A DNA stretch of 64,000 nucleotides, taken from contig NC_083345.1 in assembly GCF_019175385.1 (NCBI RefSeq), forward strand, positions 8,347,205 to 8,411,204, in the 5' to 3' direction. The position numbers and the translations under genes are program-made. This document shows, piece by piece, positions 47,895 through 59,087 of this stretch. The notes beneath the pieces are model-generated. The model saw only the letters and a program-made list of their open reading frames with translations. It did not search any database and was not told the DNA's origin. Source of the DNA: Lycium barbarum. Taxonomy: Eukaryota > Streptophyta > Magnoliopsida > Solanales > Solanaceae. Numbering within the stretch: position 1 is the first letter of the stretch; each line of letters begins with the position of its first letter.

Positions 47895-48085
47895 TGTTTT
47901 AAAAGGCAGGGGCGTAAGGCGGGGCGTTTTACATACGCCTTGACGAGGCGTAAGCCTCGAGGCACGGGGCGTAAGCCCCATGGGTATTTAATTTTTAGTA
48001 TTTCTTAAAATAATATAATTACAATAAATATTTTTAAATAGATAAAATTACATAAAAAAATAAAAGAAAACTGTAAATAAATGAA

Positions 48086-48125
<40 letters not shown>

Positions 48126-48883
48126 ATGTGTGTGTGTGTGTGTGAGTGCGCGCGCGCTTGATCCTCACAAAAAAATGATCAAAGCAATCCATTATACACC
48201 GCTTATAACTTGTAATTATATATAACATAATTTTACAAGTATAAACAATACAATGAAATAAAAGCTATTATGAAATGCAAATCAATTCTAACATTTTAAC
48301 TTTCAAACACGAAAAAAAACACAGTTTCTTAAAACACTATTACTATCATACTATTCATTTTATCTACCTATAAGCAAATAATCAATAAAATTTATCAATA
48401 TTACAATTAAAACATAACTTCTTCATGAACAAAAAATAAAATTATATGATAATTCTGATACATAGGACTTATGACCAATGACAAGTGAAAATGTACAATT
48501 CCGCTATGCGTTTTTAAAAAAAAAATTAAGTGATATTCACCCTCACGACGTTCTCAAATAGTAAATATCCAATACTACGACTTGTTATATGAGTTACACC
48601 CAATCTTCTATTTCTATAGATGAAAAACTATTAAGTATCATTATTTTGTTAAACAATTATGAGGGTGAATGATTTTAATTAAGGAATTTAAAATATAATT
48701 TGTGTAAGAACTATTAGGCGAGCCCTGGGCGTTGGGCGTTAAGCGTGTTTAGGGCGTACGGTTGGGCGCTTAGGACGTAAGCCTCATAGGAACTAAGTCC
48801 CGCACGTTAGCCCCAGGGCGTTTTGCCACAGCCCTATCCCGAGGCGAGCCCCGGGGCGAGTCCTGACAGTGCCTTTTAAAACA
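47895..48883. mobile_element. GGCG-rich element nested in the MULE
   Basis: The ends TGTTTTAAAAGGCA and TGCCTTTTAAAACA are perfect 14-bp inverted repeats. Each end carries a GC-rich block with repeated GGGGCGTAAG, AAGCCTCGAGGC and GGGCGAGCC-type words, and the middle is AT-rich. It is the same family as 31.07 kb and probably the worn piece at 8.44 kb. No exact target duplication was recognised, so the class is open. Confidence 0.7.
48083..48158. repeat. (AT)n-(GT)n-(GC)n microsatellite
   Basis: An AT run passes into GTATGTATATGTGTGTGTG and then GAGTGCGCGCGCGC. Alternating purine-pyrimidine of this kind can adopt Z-DNA. Confidence 0.9.
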
Positions 48884-49109
48884 ATACTTGGCACAATATA
48901 AATGAGCTGGCACAATTTAATTGGCCACTTAATCCACATAGGAGACGACTGGTGTTGGTTTTGCTCTGATAACGATGCAAAAAGTGTCTAAGTGGAATAA
49001 GAATGACCCACCTGAAGTGTCTAAATGGAACAAGGGCCACTTTAGGTGCTCAAGTGAAAGAAGTGGACGACCATAGGTGTTTGTCGATGGGTTTGACCTA
49101 TATTTTATA

Positions 49110-50734
49110 TGTAAGAATTACTTATCTTGAGGAAATTTAGTTTTAAAATAGTTCAATCTCATTATTCTTATTTCATATTATCCGCCCCTGCACCTAAGCA
49201 AAAACTTATCCGCCCAGCGTCAAAGTAAAAACTTACTTGCATCAGGTGTTTACATCAAGGTCTTGCATGTATATTTCTTAACGCTTAACTATTTAATTAA
49301 ATATAAATACCCAACATACGTGTAATTATTTACATCGATCAAACTACCTCTAGAATAATTCTGCAGCGAACAGAAAGTGCGACTTTCTAGAAGCAAGACA
49401 GGAAGAGAGAGAAAACTTTATCCAAAATAATGGTCAACATATTTCAAGCTAGGCAAAGGAAAGTCCCCTTTTCCCAAAATACATTTTTGATACAAACCCT
49501 ATATTGAACAACTATTACAGCATTGACTCACAAAAAAATTACCCTTTCAATTTACGTACCAGCCATAATATTAAACTACTCTAACTAGAAGGAAAAAAAA
49601 AAAAGAACACAAAAAGAAAGAATAAAAAATGAAAAGGGTTGAATTCTTGAATATTCTACTTTGAAAACTATTACAACAACATTGAAATTTCTTTTGCAGC
49701 AAAATTCGACCACCTCATGGAAAAACAGATAAAAATGAGTTAATATATAGGTCTTAACTTGGAACGTGCGTTATTTTTTTGTCAAGGCACGTCCTTTATG
49801 TTTATATATGTTGATCTTTGTCAAGGAATTATCTACATGTTGATTTTTTTTTTTCAAGCACTATAACACATTAGTTTACTTTACTTGTTAATGAGCTTAT
49901 AGTCTAAATTAATGCAGTAACGGTCAAAATCCTTATTTTATACCAGGTCTCAATAAATTCAACTATCTTTGGAAAGCAAGTGTGTAGTTTTTTCAAGTCC
50001 GTTAATAAGTACGAGGAAAGAAAGAGATTTATTTTCCCTCTGCGCCTAGTCAATTTGAATACAACATCATAGGAAACAGAACCAGAATTAAAATTTTTGA
50101 TTTCTAAATTCTAGAATAACAATATCAAAAATTAGTAATTAGATTCTGAATTAATTATTATACATATTTAATAAATTTATTAATACAAATAAAAGATTTG
50201 GACGAAAGCCACTAATTCAGTCAAACTCGTAAGTAAACTTCTAGATACACCCTTTAATATTTGTTACCAAAGTTAATTTTTCAGCATCTGTGATAGTCTC
50301 CTACATAATAAGTGTGAATTCAGTTCCCATTATCCGATTCCCCTTTCCCAATATTCAACCGTGTAATGTGCAAGAAATTTAAAAAAAATAAAAAATTATA
50401 GCCTCTGTTTTTTTTAAAGGAAAAGGAAAACCTATTCTACCCTAAGTTTGTAACACTTTGATCAAGGAAACTCCACAGATGGTTTTACAAACACATTTTT
50501 CATAACTTGATCATTGTCCCTTCAATCTTTTATCGTCCTAAATTAGTTAGTTCATAACACAGTACAAATTTGCTGCTCATTATTATTCTTTTCAAGAATT
50601 CATATTTTTTGTTAATTTCAATCCATTATCTATTTATCTTGTAATTAGCATTAAAATTGTTAAGCTAGAGAGTCGTTTCATATATTGTATGTTCATATAT
50701 AGATTTCATAATATATACTATACATTTATTGATT

Positions 50735-50735
<1 letters not shown>
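49110..50735. other. Intergenic, no gene recognised
   Basis: AT-rich DNA upstream of the ERF1-like gene. No coding region or complete mobile element was seen. Confidence 0.45.

Positions 50736-50736
<1 letters not shown>

Positions 50737-50792
<56 letters not shown>
50737..50792. repeat. (AT)n microsatellite
   Basis: About 28 AT units, roughly 770 bp upstream of the ERF1-like start codon. Confidence 0.95.
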
Positions 50793-50797
<5 letters not shown>

Positions 50798-50849
50798 CTG
50801 TTAGTATTAATTAAGTTTGGTGTATTGACTACGGTTTATTTTATTTTAA

Positions 50850-51090
50850 ATTATTTCTTACTTTCTCCTTTTCAATTTATTTGTTTTATTTTCATTTTTA
50901 GTCTGTTTTAATAAAAATGTCTCTTTCTAATTGGCAATTATTTAATTTCAACATCTCGCATGACATGTTCAAAACTACAAGAGTAAAAAATATTTTACTA
51001 CATTATACAAATTTTTAATTTAAAATTACAAAATTTAAAAATCTGTTTTACTTTTTTGAAACAGCGGGGGTATCTTTCTGTAGGATAGCA
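50850..51090. mobile_element. Worn Stowaway-like fragment
   Basis: TTACTTTCTCCTTTTCAATT and the following AAATGTCTCTTTCTAATTGG, ACATGTTCAAAACTACAAG and AACAGCGGGGGTATC resemble a decayed Stowaway of the type seen intact at 10.6 kb. The ends are too degraded for a firm call. Confidence 0.35.
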
Positions 51091-51177
51091 TATTACTTTA
51101 GACAGTTTCTTCTAATTTCCTCACCCCCCAAAAAAAACTTAAATGAAAATAAGTGAAATCAAAAATGTCCAGGTTGC

Positions 51178-51233
51178 TGACGTCATTTGGTCCCTGCCTG
51201 ACTTGGCGGCCTTTGATTGATTTGACCCACGTG
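51178..51233 (+). promoter_or_regulatory. Promoter cluster: TGACGTCA, W-box and G-box
   Basis: The perfect palindrome TGACGTCA (51178-51185), a TTGACC W-box core (51222-51227) and a CACGTG G-box (51228-51233) lie within 56 bp, about 330-390 bp upstream of the ERF1-like ATG. TGACG sites bind TGA-class bZIP factors, W-boxes bind WRKY factors, and G-boxes bind bZIP or bHLH factors such as MYC2. Together they would suit jasmonate, salicylate and pathogen input. Function is inferred from motif identity alone. Confidence 0.5.
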
Positions 51234-51445
51234 CGCTATTGGCCCAATTTGTCATTAAATTAATCAACAACAAAACATTACAATAATCGCAAAGCATCCT
51301 CCTTGGTCACTCTTCCTTTATTTTCCCCCCCTTTTGCCCCTTAGTTCCAATTATTATTTTTTATTTTTGGCTCCACCTACAAATAATTTAAGAAATTTTT
51401 GTAGCCATATAGATTTTCCTAGTGGGGTCCATCTAACTTTTTGGG

Positions 51446-51453
51446 TATATAAA
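51446..51453 (+). promoter_or_regulatory. TATA box of the ERF1-like gene
   Basis: TATATAAA lies 111 bp before the ATG, implying a leader of about 85 bases with no upstream ATG. A second TATA-like CTATAAATA at 51513-51521 would leave a leader of only about 20 bases and is less likely. Confidence 0.6.
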
Positions 51454-51563
51454 CAAGGCTACCCCAAAGTTGCTCTCTTAGGATTGGACTATTACTTGAA
51501 AGAACAGAGCATCTATAAATACTTTCCTTATAGGAAACAGAGCATATATTATCTAGGAAAAAA

Positions 51564-52304
51564 ATGGATTCTTCTTCTTGTTCTTCTCATTTTTTCTACT
51601 ACCCTATGAATTCTGATTTAAATTCTTCTGATTCTTCGTGGGAATGGTCTAATTTAAACTCATCTTCTCTCCCTTTTAACGTTAATGACTCCGAAGAGAT
51701 GCTTCTTTTTGGTGTTCTTGCTAACGTCGCTCAGGAAACAACTTCAGAAACAGTTACATCGTACCATGTTAAGGAAGAGGAAGTTAGTTCAAAATCCGAG
51801 GTTGTTAGAGAAATTGAAGCAAAACCCGCTAAGGAAAAGTCGTATCGAGGTGTTAGAAGGCGGCCATGGGGGAAATTCGCGGCGGAGATAAGGGATTCTA
51901 CTAGGAATGGTGTTAGGGTATGGTTAGGGACATTTGATACCGCGGAGGAAGCTGCTTTGGCTTATGATCAAGCCGCTTTTTCAATGAGGGGTACATCCGC
52001 CATTTTGAATTTTCCAGTGGAAACAGTCAGGGAATCACTACGTGACATGAAGTGCCACGTGGACGATGACTGTTCCCCTGTAATGGCGCTAAAAAAGCGC
52101 CATTCAATGAGGAAAAGGAGCTCCAGTTCCAAGAAGAGTAGTAATAGTGGTAGTAGTAACAAAGTAGTGAGGGAAGTGAAAATGGAAAATGTAAATAATG
52201 TAGTTGTGTTTGAAGATTTGGGGGCTGACTACTTAGAGCAACTTTTGAATAGTAGTTCAAGTGATCAAAGTAGTTGTGATGCAACTTACTTTAGTTCATG
52301 GTAA
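51564..52304 (+). CDS. ERF1-like AP2/ERF transcription factor, subgroup IXc
   Basis: Single-exon gene for 246 residues. The N-terminal part is Ser/Asn-rich with an acidic patch ([11 protein letters not shown], about 42-52) typical of ERF1/ERF15-type activators. The AP2/ERF domain spans about residues 94-151 ([49 protein letters not shown]), with the Ala and Asp of the ERF class conserved. A basic patch KKRHSMRKR (177-185) is a likely nuclear localisation signal and is followed by a Ser-rich linker. [16 protein letters not shown] (213-228) is an EDLL-type activation motif. The domain order and length match the ERF1B group, which activates GCC-box defence genes such as chitinases and defensins downstream of EIN3 and jasmonate. 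The ATG follows an A-rich leader, and the frame is closed upstream by the promoter. The exact orthologue (ERF1B, ERF15 or ERF092 type) cannot be settled without a tree. Confidence 0.96.
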   Translation: MDSSSCSSHFFYYPMNSDLNSSDSSWEWSNLNSSSLPFNVNDSEEMLLFGVLANVAQETTSETVTSYHVKEEEVSSKSEVVREIEAKPAKEKSYRGVRRRPWGKFAAEIRDSTRNGVRVWLGTFDTAEEAALAYDQAAFSMRGTSAILNFPVETVRESLRDMKCHVDDDCSPVMALKKRHSMRKRSSSSKKSSNSGSSNKVVREVKMENVNNVVVFEDLGADYLEQLLNSSSSDQSSCDATYFSSW

Positions 52305-54040
52305 AATCAAAGATTTACCCATCTTTTTTATTTATTATTTTATTTTTGTTTCTTTTTTCTTAGGGGTTTGGGAAATTCCATCTCTTTGTTCTTTAGTTGA
52401 AGATAACTTTGTAGTATCTTTGTTGTCAATATTTTGGTGATGATTGTATTTAAGTTTCATATGATTTTGGTGATTGACTAGAGACTTATTTTTCATGTTC
52501 TCGAGCCTTTTTTGGAGTCATGAATTTACTTTACGGCAGAGTTATTACTAGAAAGATAATGGTTTTATTTTTGTATTTTCACTTGAAAGGAAAATCATTT
52601 AAAAAGGTTATTTTATTGTAAATTTCCAAATAACAGTACAGGATTCTGGGATGCTATATAAGAGAATCGATCTCATCTGCGATATACTTCTAGTTTTATT
52701 ATGGACGTCGAGAAGAGTTGTTAACGTGCATGTGTGTAAATTTATTTTGTCACGAGTAAATTAAGTAAATCGATTAAAAAGAATACAAATATTGATTAAC
52801 ACAATAATAATAATAATAATAGACTCAAAAACACGTGTCAAATTTTGGATAGTGATAATAAATTGATCTCCTTGTGTATAACACTTCAACATCTGTATTC
52901 CTCTACTACATGTAAATCCAAAGAGCAAACCTAAATTGAATATGACACTTTTGGACTATTCCCTCAGAAAGAATTTGACTTTTAATTTTCACATATTTAG
53001 TTAGAAGAAGAAATAAAGAAATGTAATGCATAGGTTGACAAATAAAAATTGGCAAGTTGGCTTGATTCTTAACAAAGAAAATACAATATGCTAGATTTGT
53101 AGAGCCTTCATGGAAGCTACCTATATCGTTTCCAAATAAATCGCTACTATTTTGGTCCATTCTCAAACACAAAATAAAAAAATAAAAAAATAAACAAAGA
53201 AGATTCTTTGGGTCTTAGATGTTAGGTAGAACTAAAAGCCACAAGAGCTATCATACCCTATATTTTTTGTAAAAGATATAGGTGATCCAAGTGCACCGTA
53301 TTATCTTTTGTGAAATAGTTTATTGTTTTTTTGCTTGGGAAATAATCTATTCGTAAAGTTATCTAGAGGTCAAAATCCCACTTAAGGTAGAAAAGTGCAT
53401 AATCCAATCTAAGCACATAGATCATCATTTCTACCAAAAAAAAAAAAGGATCACCATTGTAATTTGTATTGCTTATCTCATACGGTATATTATTTTAAAT
53501 AAAGAATTAACTAGAGGACAAATCTTTTATTTGCAGGATGAGGATTCATGAATTTAGCTCTTTCGTGCACTTCTGTTAAGTTTGCTCATTGGTTAATAAA
53601 AATTATAAGACCTCCGAAGTTTATTCAAATCAGTCAATCACAGCAACATAGTCAAATGCTAAGATAAATCATAAGTTTTAAAAATCAAACATGATTTTTT
53701 TTCTTATTTTCCACCCGATATTTGGTACCAGCTTTATTGGAAATCTGATTAATTCGAATCGCGTTGCATAATAGTAAAATTATATTGACCAATGAATTCA
53801 GTAATAAACTGTGATAATAAAGCAATAACTATATTTCTTATCTTGTGTACTACAGCTAGAAGAAAGATAATAGGAGTAGTTAAAGAACGGGGTTTTGGTG
53901 ACTGAAATAGAGACAAAAAGAAATTAAAATGATTTCACTTTGTTTGTCTAAATTTTGATATATCGATGAATGATAGTATGTGTCCGATGAAATAATGGAG
54001 AGATGTGTAAAGTCATTTTTGAGATATCATCATTATACAT
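52305..54040. other. 3' flank of the ERF1-like gene and intergenic DNA
   Basis: The T-rich text after the stop to about 52500 is the likely 3' UTR. Beyond it the sequence is AT-rich, with an ATA/AAT run near 52803-52822 and no recognisable gene. The frame at 52906-53172 on the minus strand has no domain. Confidence 0.5.
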
Positions 54041-54045
54041 ATTAA

Positions 54046-54346
54046 CTATTCCTTTAATCCCAAATTATTTGTCATTTTTTTATTTATACGCCCATTAACT
54101 AATACTAGTTAGGATTATGACTTTATGAGGGTTATTTGATTAATTTTACCTTTATTTATGTCTAAATTATGAATCTTTATTCATTAAATGTTTACTTGAT
54201 TTATGTGGTCATCTCGATTAATAATAAAATTTTAGAAAGGATAACATAGAAAAAAACAATTAATTGTGAATTGAACTTCTAAAATGTCAAATAATTTAAA
54301 TCAATTATCTTTAGTAAGCACGATAAATAATTTGGGATTGAGAGAG
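54046..54346. mobile_element. Stowaway-like MITE
   Basis: The left TTCCTTTAATCCCAAATTATT then TGTC and the right GATAAATAATTTGGGATTG then AGAGAG pair as about 28-bp inverted ends of the CTCCCTxxxTCCCAAxTTATTTG type, with TA after the right end. The 300-bp body is AT-rich and non-coding. Confidence 0.7.
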
Positions 54347-54949
54347 TAATATTTATTTTTTCTTTAAATAGATACTATGGAGCTCCTTCTAGAAAATTCT
54401 TGGAAGAATAGCACTCCACGTAGGGTTGGGAATGGCAACTTGCACGTTGATAGGTTCATCAAAAAGACTTTATTAAATTTATCACGTGATTATACACAGT
54501 GTCTAATAAAGTTCAAATAACAAAAAGGAGAAAAGAAGAAACCATATTCTTGGTCCAAATCCAATTCAAATTCGAAGTCCTCATTCTGTCACCATCCATC
54601 CTTAGAGTTAAAATTATAAATAAAACTTAAAAAGGGCAATTCATATACAGTACTCTTATTTCCTATGGACCTTAACATATTAAAATAATCGAATCCAAAA
54701 GGGAGTTAACTGAACTTGGCCACATTTTTTGGGACACCAAGACCTTTCTAGTGACACACTAAGGATTTAGTTGCTAAGTATAGTTGTTGTGAAGAAAAAA
54801 GAAACTAAGCATAATTGTTGTTGACTAACTATATTTATCCTTTATCATTTGAAGCATGCGTTGTAATATTGTTTAAGTATACAATAGAGTGACAACATAT
54901 GACATTGAAATGTCAAAGATTTTACATTTTGGGTGAAGTGAAAAACAAC

Positions 54950-55090
54950 TAGGGTGGTCAAATGGTCGACGTGAGCTGAAATTTGAACGGGTCAAAACGG
55001 ACTAAGTTAATAAATGAGCGAGTCAAGAAATAGGTGGACCAAGATGCGTTAAAAAATATCACGTCCCAACCCGTTAAACCCTTATCAAGT
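54950..55090. repeat. Possible hAT terminal fragment
   Basis: CTAGGGTGGTCAAATGGTCG followed by AACGGGTCAAAACGG and CCCAACCCGTTAAACCC resembles the left end of hAT-type elements whose termini read AGGGGTGTCAAATGGG. No matching right end was found. Confidence 0.3.
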
Positions 55091-55689
55091 TTTAATTTAT
55101 TCATTTGTTTTCTTATAATTTGATTAATTATCATAGAAAATTAATACACCATTTTTTATTTAAACCTTTTGCATAAAGATGGAGTATCCACCACAACTTC
55201 AGGTGCTGATTTCGTTGCTATTTGCACCCATTACATATATGAATTTAATTATGAAATGGGAATTTGAAAAAGATTAATATCTAAGATCCTGTGGGAAATA
55301 CGACTAATAATTAATTAAGCTTACTACATTTTAAAATTTGAAAGAATCAGAAGCCATAATCTAATGAGAAAAGACCAGTTTGCTACATTTCTGCTGGACT
55401 ATCCCAATTTGCTACTTGCGTTCTGTTTTTTATGACTAATTTGTTAATGATTTTGAAATAATTGGTGAAGCGTTTTGAAGAGGCTTATCCGAAATTTCTT
55501 TGTGCCATGGAAAATTGAGGATTTGGGGACCGTAATAATGCTTGATAAACAATAATTGGTTAATAAGGGGAATAGCTAAAATATAAAAACTATAAAAAAG
55601 ATATTAAGCCATATCAAAGTGGGAAAAGAAAGTGTAAAATGTGTAAAAGAGGAAAACCTTGAAGCCGGAATTGCTAACGTCTATATTTT

Positions 55690-56180
55690 TTGGTAGCTGC
55701 TTAGAATTATGGGGTACTAATTATGCAGGTATTAATAATGTAGGCATTAGTTATGTATGTATTAATTATGCAGGATTTAGTTATACGTGAATTATTTCTT
55801 TGGATGCTGGTTTGTTATATTAAAAATTAAAAATATTATATACTATTTAAGTAGAGAGTGATAAGAGTAATATTGTCATTTCAACTTTTTATTTATATAT
55901 TAATTATTTCATCTTCTAACCCGCATAAAATAATACATAGATTCCTTCATAACTTATATATGTATTAGTTATGCGGGTTTCTAAAATTGCAAACCAAACG
56001 TCGTATTGATTTTATACATGAATGACTTACTTTCTAACTAGCTACTAAACGTGATATAAGTTATGTAGAAACTAATCCATGAATAAAGTATCAGCTTGTT
56101 AGCTACCAAATGTGGTATAATTTATGCAGAAATTAATACATGAATAAGGCATCTCTTTACTAGCTACCAAACAACCCTAA
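55690..56180. mobile_element. MITE of the GGTAGCT.../...AGCTACCAAAC type
   Basis: TTTTTTGGTAGCTGCTTAG at the left and CTAGCTACCAAACAACCC at the right are inverted. The interior has repeated TTAATTATGCAGG, TAATACATGAATAA and TAGCTACCAAATGTGG words, with arms that partly mirror each other around about 55930. It is a common non-autonomous repeat style in nightshades. The target duplication is not resolved. Confidence 0.55.
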
Positions 56181-56344
56181 ATCCTATATACTAAACCAAA
56201 AAAACAAAAAGTGCTTTTCTTTCTCCGTTCCATTTTCTTCCTTTTGCTCCTCACTATTTACGGGTCTTTCTCTTTCTAAAATCAAATATTACCAACCAAA
56301 AAGAGGAAAAAATACAAAATAAAGAATATTTAACAGGGTTACAA

Positions 56345-56560
56345 ATTAGCAGTAGTCAATAAACCACTGATTCAAGCCTATTTTTACTTCACTTTGTTTT
56401 CACGATTTTTGTATTTTGCTGTATTTCAAAATAATGAAATACAGCCGCTGGGACATTAAAGGTAGCTACGGTTTGTAATTATCAAACTTGTAGCTATATA
56501 TTATTATGAGCTAATAAAAGGTAGTTGTTTATGTAAGTCTCACTACTATAATTTGAATGT
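56345..56560. mobile_element. Short relative of the GTATTTCA repeat family
   Basis: TTTTTACTTCACTTTGTTTTC then ACGATTTT and GCTGTATTTCAAAATAATG match the interior of the copy at 34.3-35.7 kb. AATAAAAGGTAGTTGTTTATG matches its right edge. A deletion derivative of about 200 bp. Confidence 0.5.
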
Positions 56561-56574
56561 TATCTAGACAATGT

Positions 56575-57000
56575 ATCATACATATACAATATATAAACTG
56601 TATCATTCTTGTATAGAAAGTGCATATAAACTGTATCATTTTTGTACAGAAAGTGTATATATAATTCTAGCATATGCATATAAACTGTATCATTCTTTTA
56701 TAGAAAGTGTATCATACGTATAAAAAATATATCATACATATACGTATAGAAACCGTATCATTATTGTATAGAGTATGTATCACTACTGTATATGTATAGA
56801 AAATGTATCATACGTATAGAAACTGTATCATTATTGTATAATATGTGTATAATAAATGTGTAATTAACGTAAATAATTTATGTTTAATAAATATATAATT
56901 AATGTATACTTACTAATTTTATTAGTTTGTAGTTGATTTATTTTAGTACATAAAAAGTATCATTGTTGTATAGAATATGTATCCCTACTATATATGTATA
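56575..57000. repeat. Tandem array of AACTGTATCATT..GTATAGAAA units
   Basis: Some ten diverged copies of a 30-60-bp unit built from AACTGTATCATTCTTGTATA and GAAAGTGTATATA. No coding content. Confidence 0.7.
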
Positions 57001-57169
57001 GAAAATATATCATAAGTATTATTATACATGTTTTGAGATATTTCTTAAAGGCTCAATCAACGTATAAATAGACACATATTATATACGTTTTGAAAGTTCA
57101 ATCACTATATAAGTATACACGTATTATACATGTTTTGAAACATCTATTGAAGGCTTAATATGAATTTTA

Positions 57170-57310
57170 ACCTTTAGTGGAGACTTTTTTAATTGCCACT
57201 TTAAAAAAAAATTGATCTTTAGTAGCGACTAAAGTGGCCACAAATAGTCCTTTTTCTTTTTGCAGTGGACCTTTAGTTGCGACTATAGTCGCCACAGAAA
57301 GTTTTTTTTT
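57170..57310. repeat. CACTA-like subterminal motifs
   Basis: TTTAGTAGCGACTAAAGTGG, then CCACAAATAG, then TTTTTGCAGTGGACCTTTAG and TTGCGACTATAGTCGCCAC form small palindromes like those in CACTA subterminal regions. CACTGCAAAAAG on the opposite strand at about 57270 could be a terminus. No full element could be delimited. Confidence 0.35.
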
Positions 57311-57319
57311 TAAAGGGGT

Positions 57320-59085
57320 TTGGGCTGCTGGGCCGGCCAGTACTTGGGAATAGTTTGGACTGGCCGGCCAGCTCACGGTATTAGGCCCAAATGTTGGCTT
57401 GGCCTGTTGGCTATTGTATGTCTTTTCCCCTAAATATTAAAGACCAATCCATTTGAAGGACAAAAATTAAAGACCAGTCCATTTCAAGGACAAACTGTGC
57501 AATTTCTTGACTGTACTGAGGTCCATTATTTGGGCCGTTATTAGGCCTTATTTGGGCTTAATAGATGGTATCGTTTTATTGCTAGAAATAAGTTGGCCAC
57601 TTCCTTTTTTTTTTTTCAGTACAAGACATTATAAGCTGGTCACTTGGTTGACATGTTTGCAGCAACTAATTGAAAGATTAAAAGGGAAAACCATTAAATT
57701 TGCATGGAAAAGTTACATATCTGGTCACGACTATAAATATTTATATTTGTAAGTCAATATACATAATATATGTAATGTGTATATTATACATCTGTTGGCA
57801 ATTTTTTTTTTTTTTTATGGATGAGCGATTATTTATGTCAATTTTCTGATTGTGAATTGATGTCCTAGTTGGTTTTCTGCTAAATGCACTATTAGCTACT
57901 CAACATTATTTTTATTATTATCTGATATTCGATACTTATTTACTTGGTTAATGTAGTCTAAATTTACGATGCGTTAAGCCTTCTCTTTGCTAAAACTTGT
58001 ATCTTCTAACTAATAAATGTATTACATGTATTTTATAAACATTTGTATTATTCCATTCTTTGATTCAAGAATTGTGTTGATTTACCAGAGAAGGGGAAAA
58101 TTTTGATCATCTGGGGAATAATTCATCACTTCCAGATAAGGGGAAAGTTAAAATTGGTATTGCTTGTTTGGCTTTATTAAGGCTTTTATAGTATATCCTG
58201 GTACAATAGATAAACTCTTCTTATAGGTTATGCATAATATTTTGAGTTTTTGACCTTCCCAAACATAACATCTTCTGTCTGATGGGTTGGTCACATTCTT
58301 GTTGGAAGATATTAGAGATGGAAGCACTAAGAAGATCTTAATCAACAAATAACACACAGTAACTAACATTACAAAAAAAAATAGAGTTTCGAATGTGAAA
58401 AAATAATTCGAGAAACGTAACACGTTATGGAAGGCGTTGATGACTTCAAAGTAGATTTCATTTATTATCTTAGTGCAGTAATAACGTGACATTCTACTTT
58501 CAAAATATAAGCAAACCACTAAGGAATCTTCTAATGCGAACTCAAATGAAGTTCCGAAGAATTGTTAAGTTTTTCAATTAATTTTGTAGAAAATTATAAG
58601 AATAGACTTTGGAATTAGGAAGTGAAAAGATAAAAAGCCAAGGATGAAGGAACTCGATTTTACCATATTCAGGCCAGTGGGATAGGTATTTATAGAGATT
58701 CAGCAAGTAACTAACATAATTTTTCAGGAATATATGTATTATAAGATGATACATTCTCACATGGAACAGATAGGAACAAGTAATACATTTTCATAAAATA
58801 TTATGTTTTGTTGAAAGTTACATTTAAACGAATCACTAGTAGCCCGTGACTAGCCCATCTAATCTCCAACATAACTAGTAAAGATTAATAATATCACAAA
58901 TCCAACAACTTATAGGCTATAGTGCTATCCACTTGAAATTTTATGGATCGACTATTATTAGTGTTCAATTTTGTGAGCGAAATCGGGAGAGGATTTAATT
59001 CATTCTATAAGTATCCGCTATCATATAAATATTTCAAATTAAATATCCCAGTCTTCGACATGTGCATGCATGGTTTTTAATATGG
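57320..59085. other. Intergenic, possible old LTR, no gene recognised
   Basis: The stretch 58150-58860 has a GGTATTTATAGAGATTCAG TATA-like site in a slightly more complex sequence, which could be the promoter part of a Copia-type LTR on the plus strand. No TG...CA ends or second copy were found. The 123-codon frame at 58148-58519 on the minus strand is hydrophobic by AT bias and has no recognised domain. Confidence 0.35.
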
Positions 59086-59087
59086 GC

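Larger units (their letters stand above)
47621..49098. mobile_element. MULE-type element with about 150-bp inverted repeats, interrupted
   Basis: The left end GGCCAAACCCATCGACAGG and the right end (opposite strand) GGTCAAACCCATCGACAAA open inverted repeats of about 150 bp (CTTTCACTTGAGCACCTAAA, CACTTCAGGTGGGTCATTC, TTAGACACTTTTTGCA, GAGCAAAACCAACACC). A 10-bp TATATTTTAT flanks both sides (47611-47620 and 49099-49108). The interior is split by a GGCG-rich element at 47895-48883. Frames inside the arms are not genes. Confidence 0.92.

Noticed and set aside
51334..51609. Plus-strand frame of 91 codons overlapping the ERF1-like start
   Set aside because: It begins upstream of the TATA box and has no domain. 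The ERF frame with its AP2 domain is the real gene.
58148..58519. Minus-strand frame of 123 codons with hydrophobic stretches suggesting a membrane protein
   Set aside because: AT-rich codons produce Phe, Ile and Tyr by composition; there is no domain, no splice context and no conserved motif.
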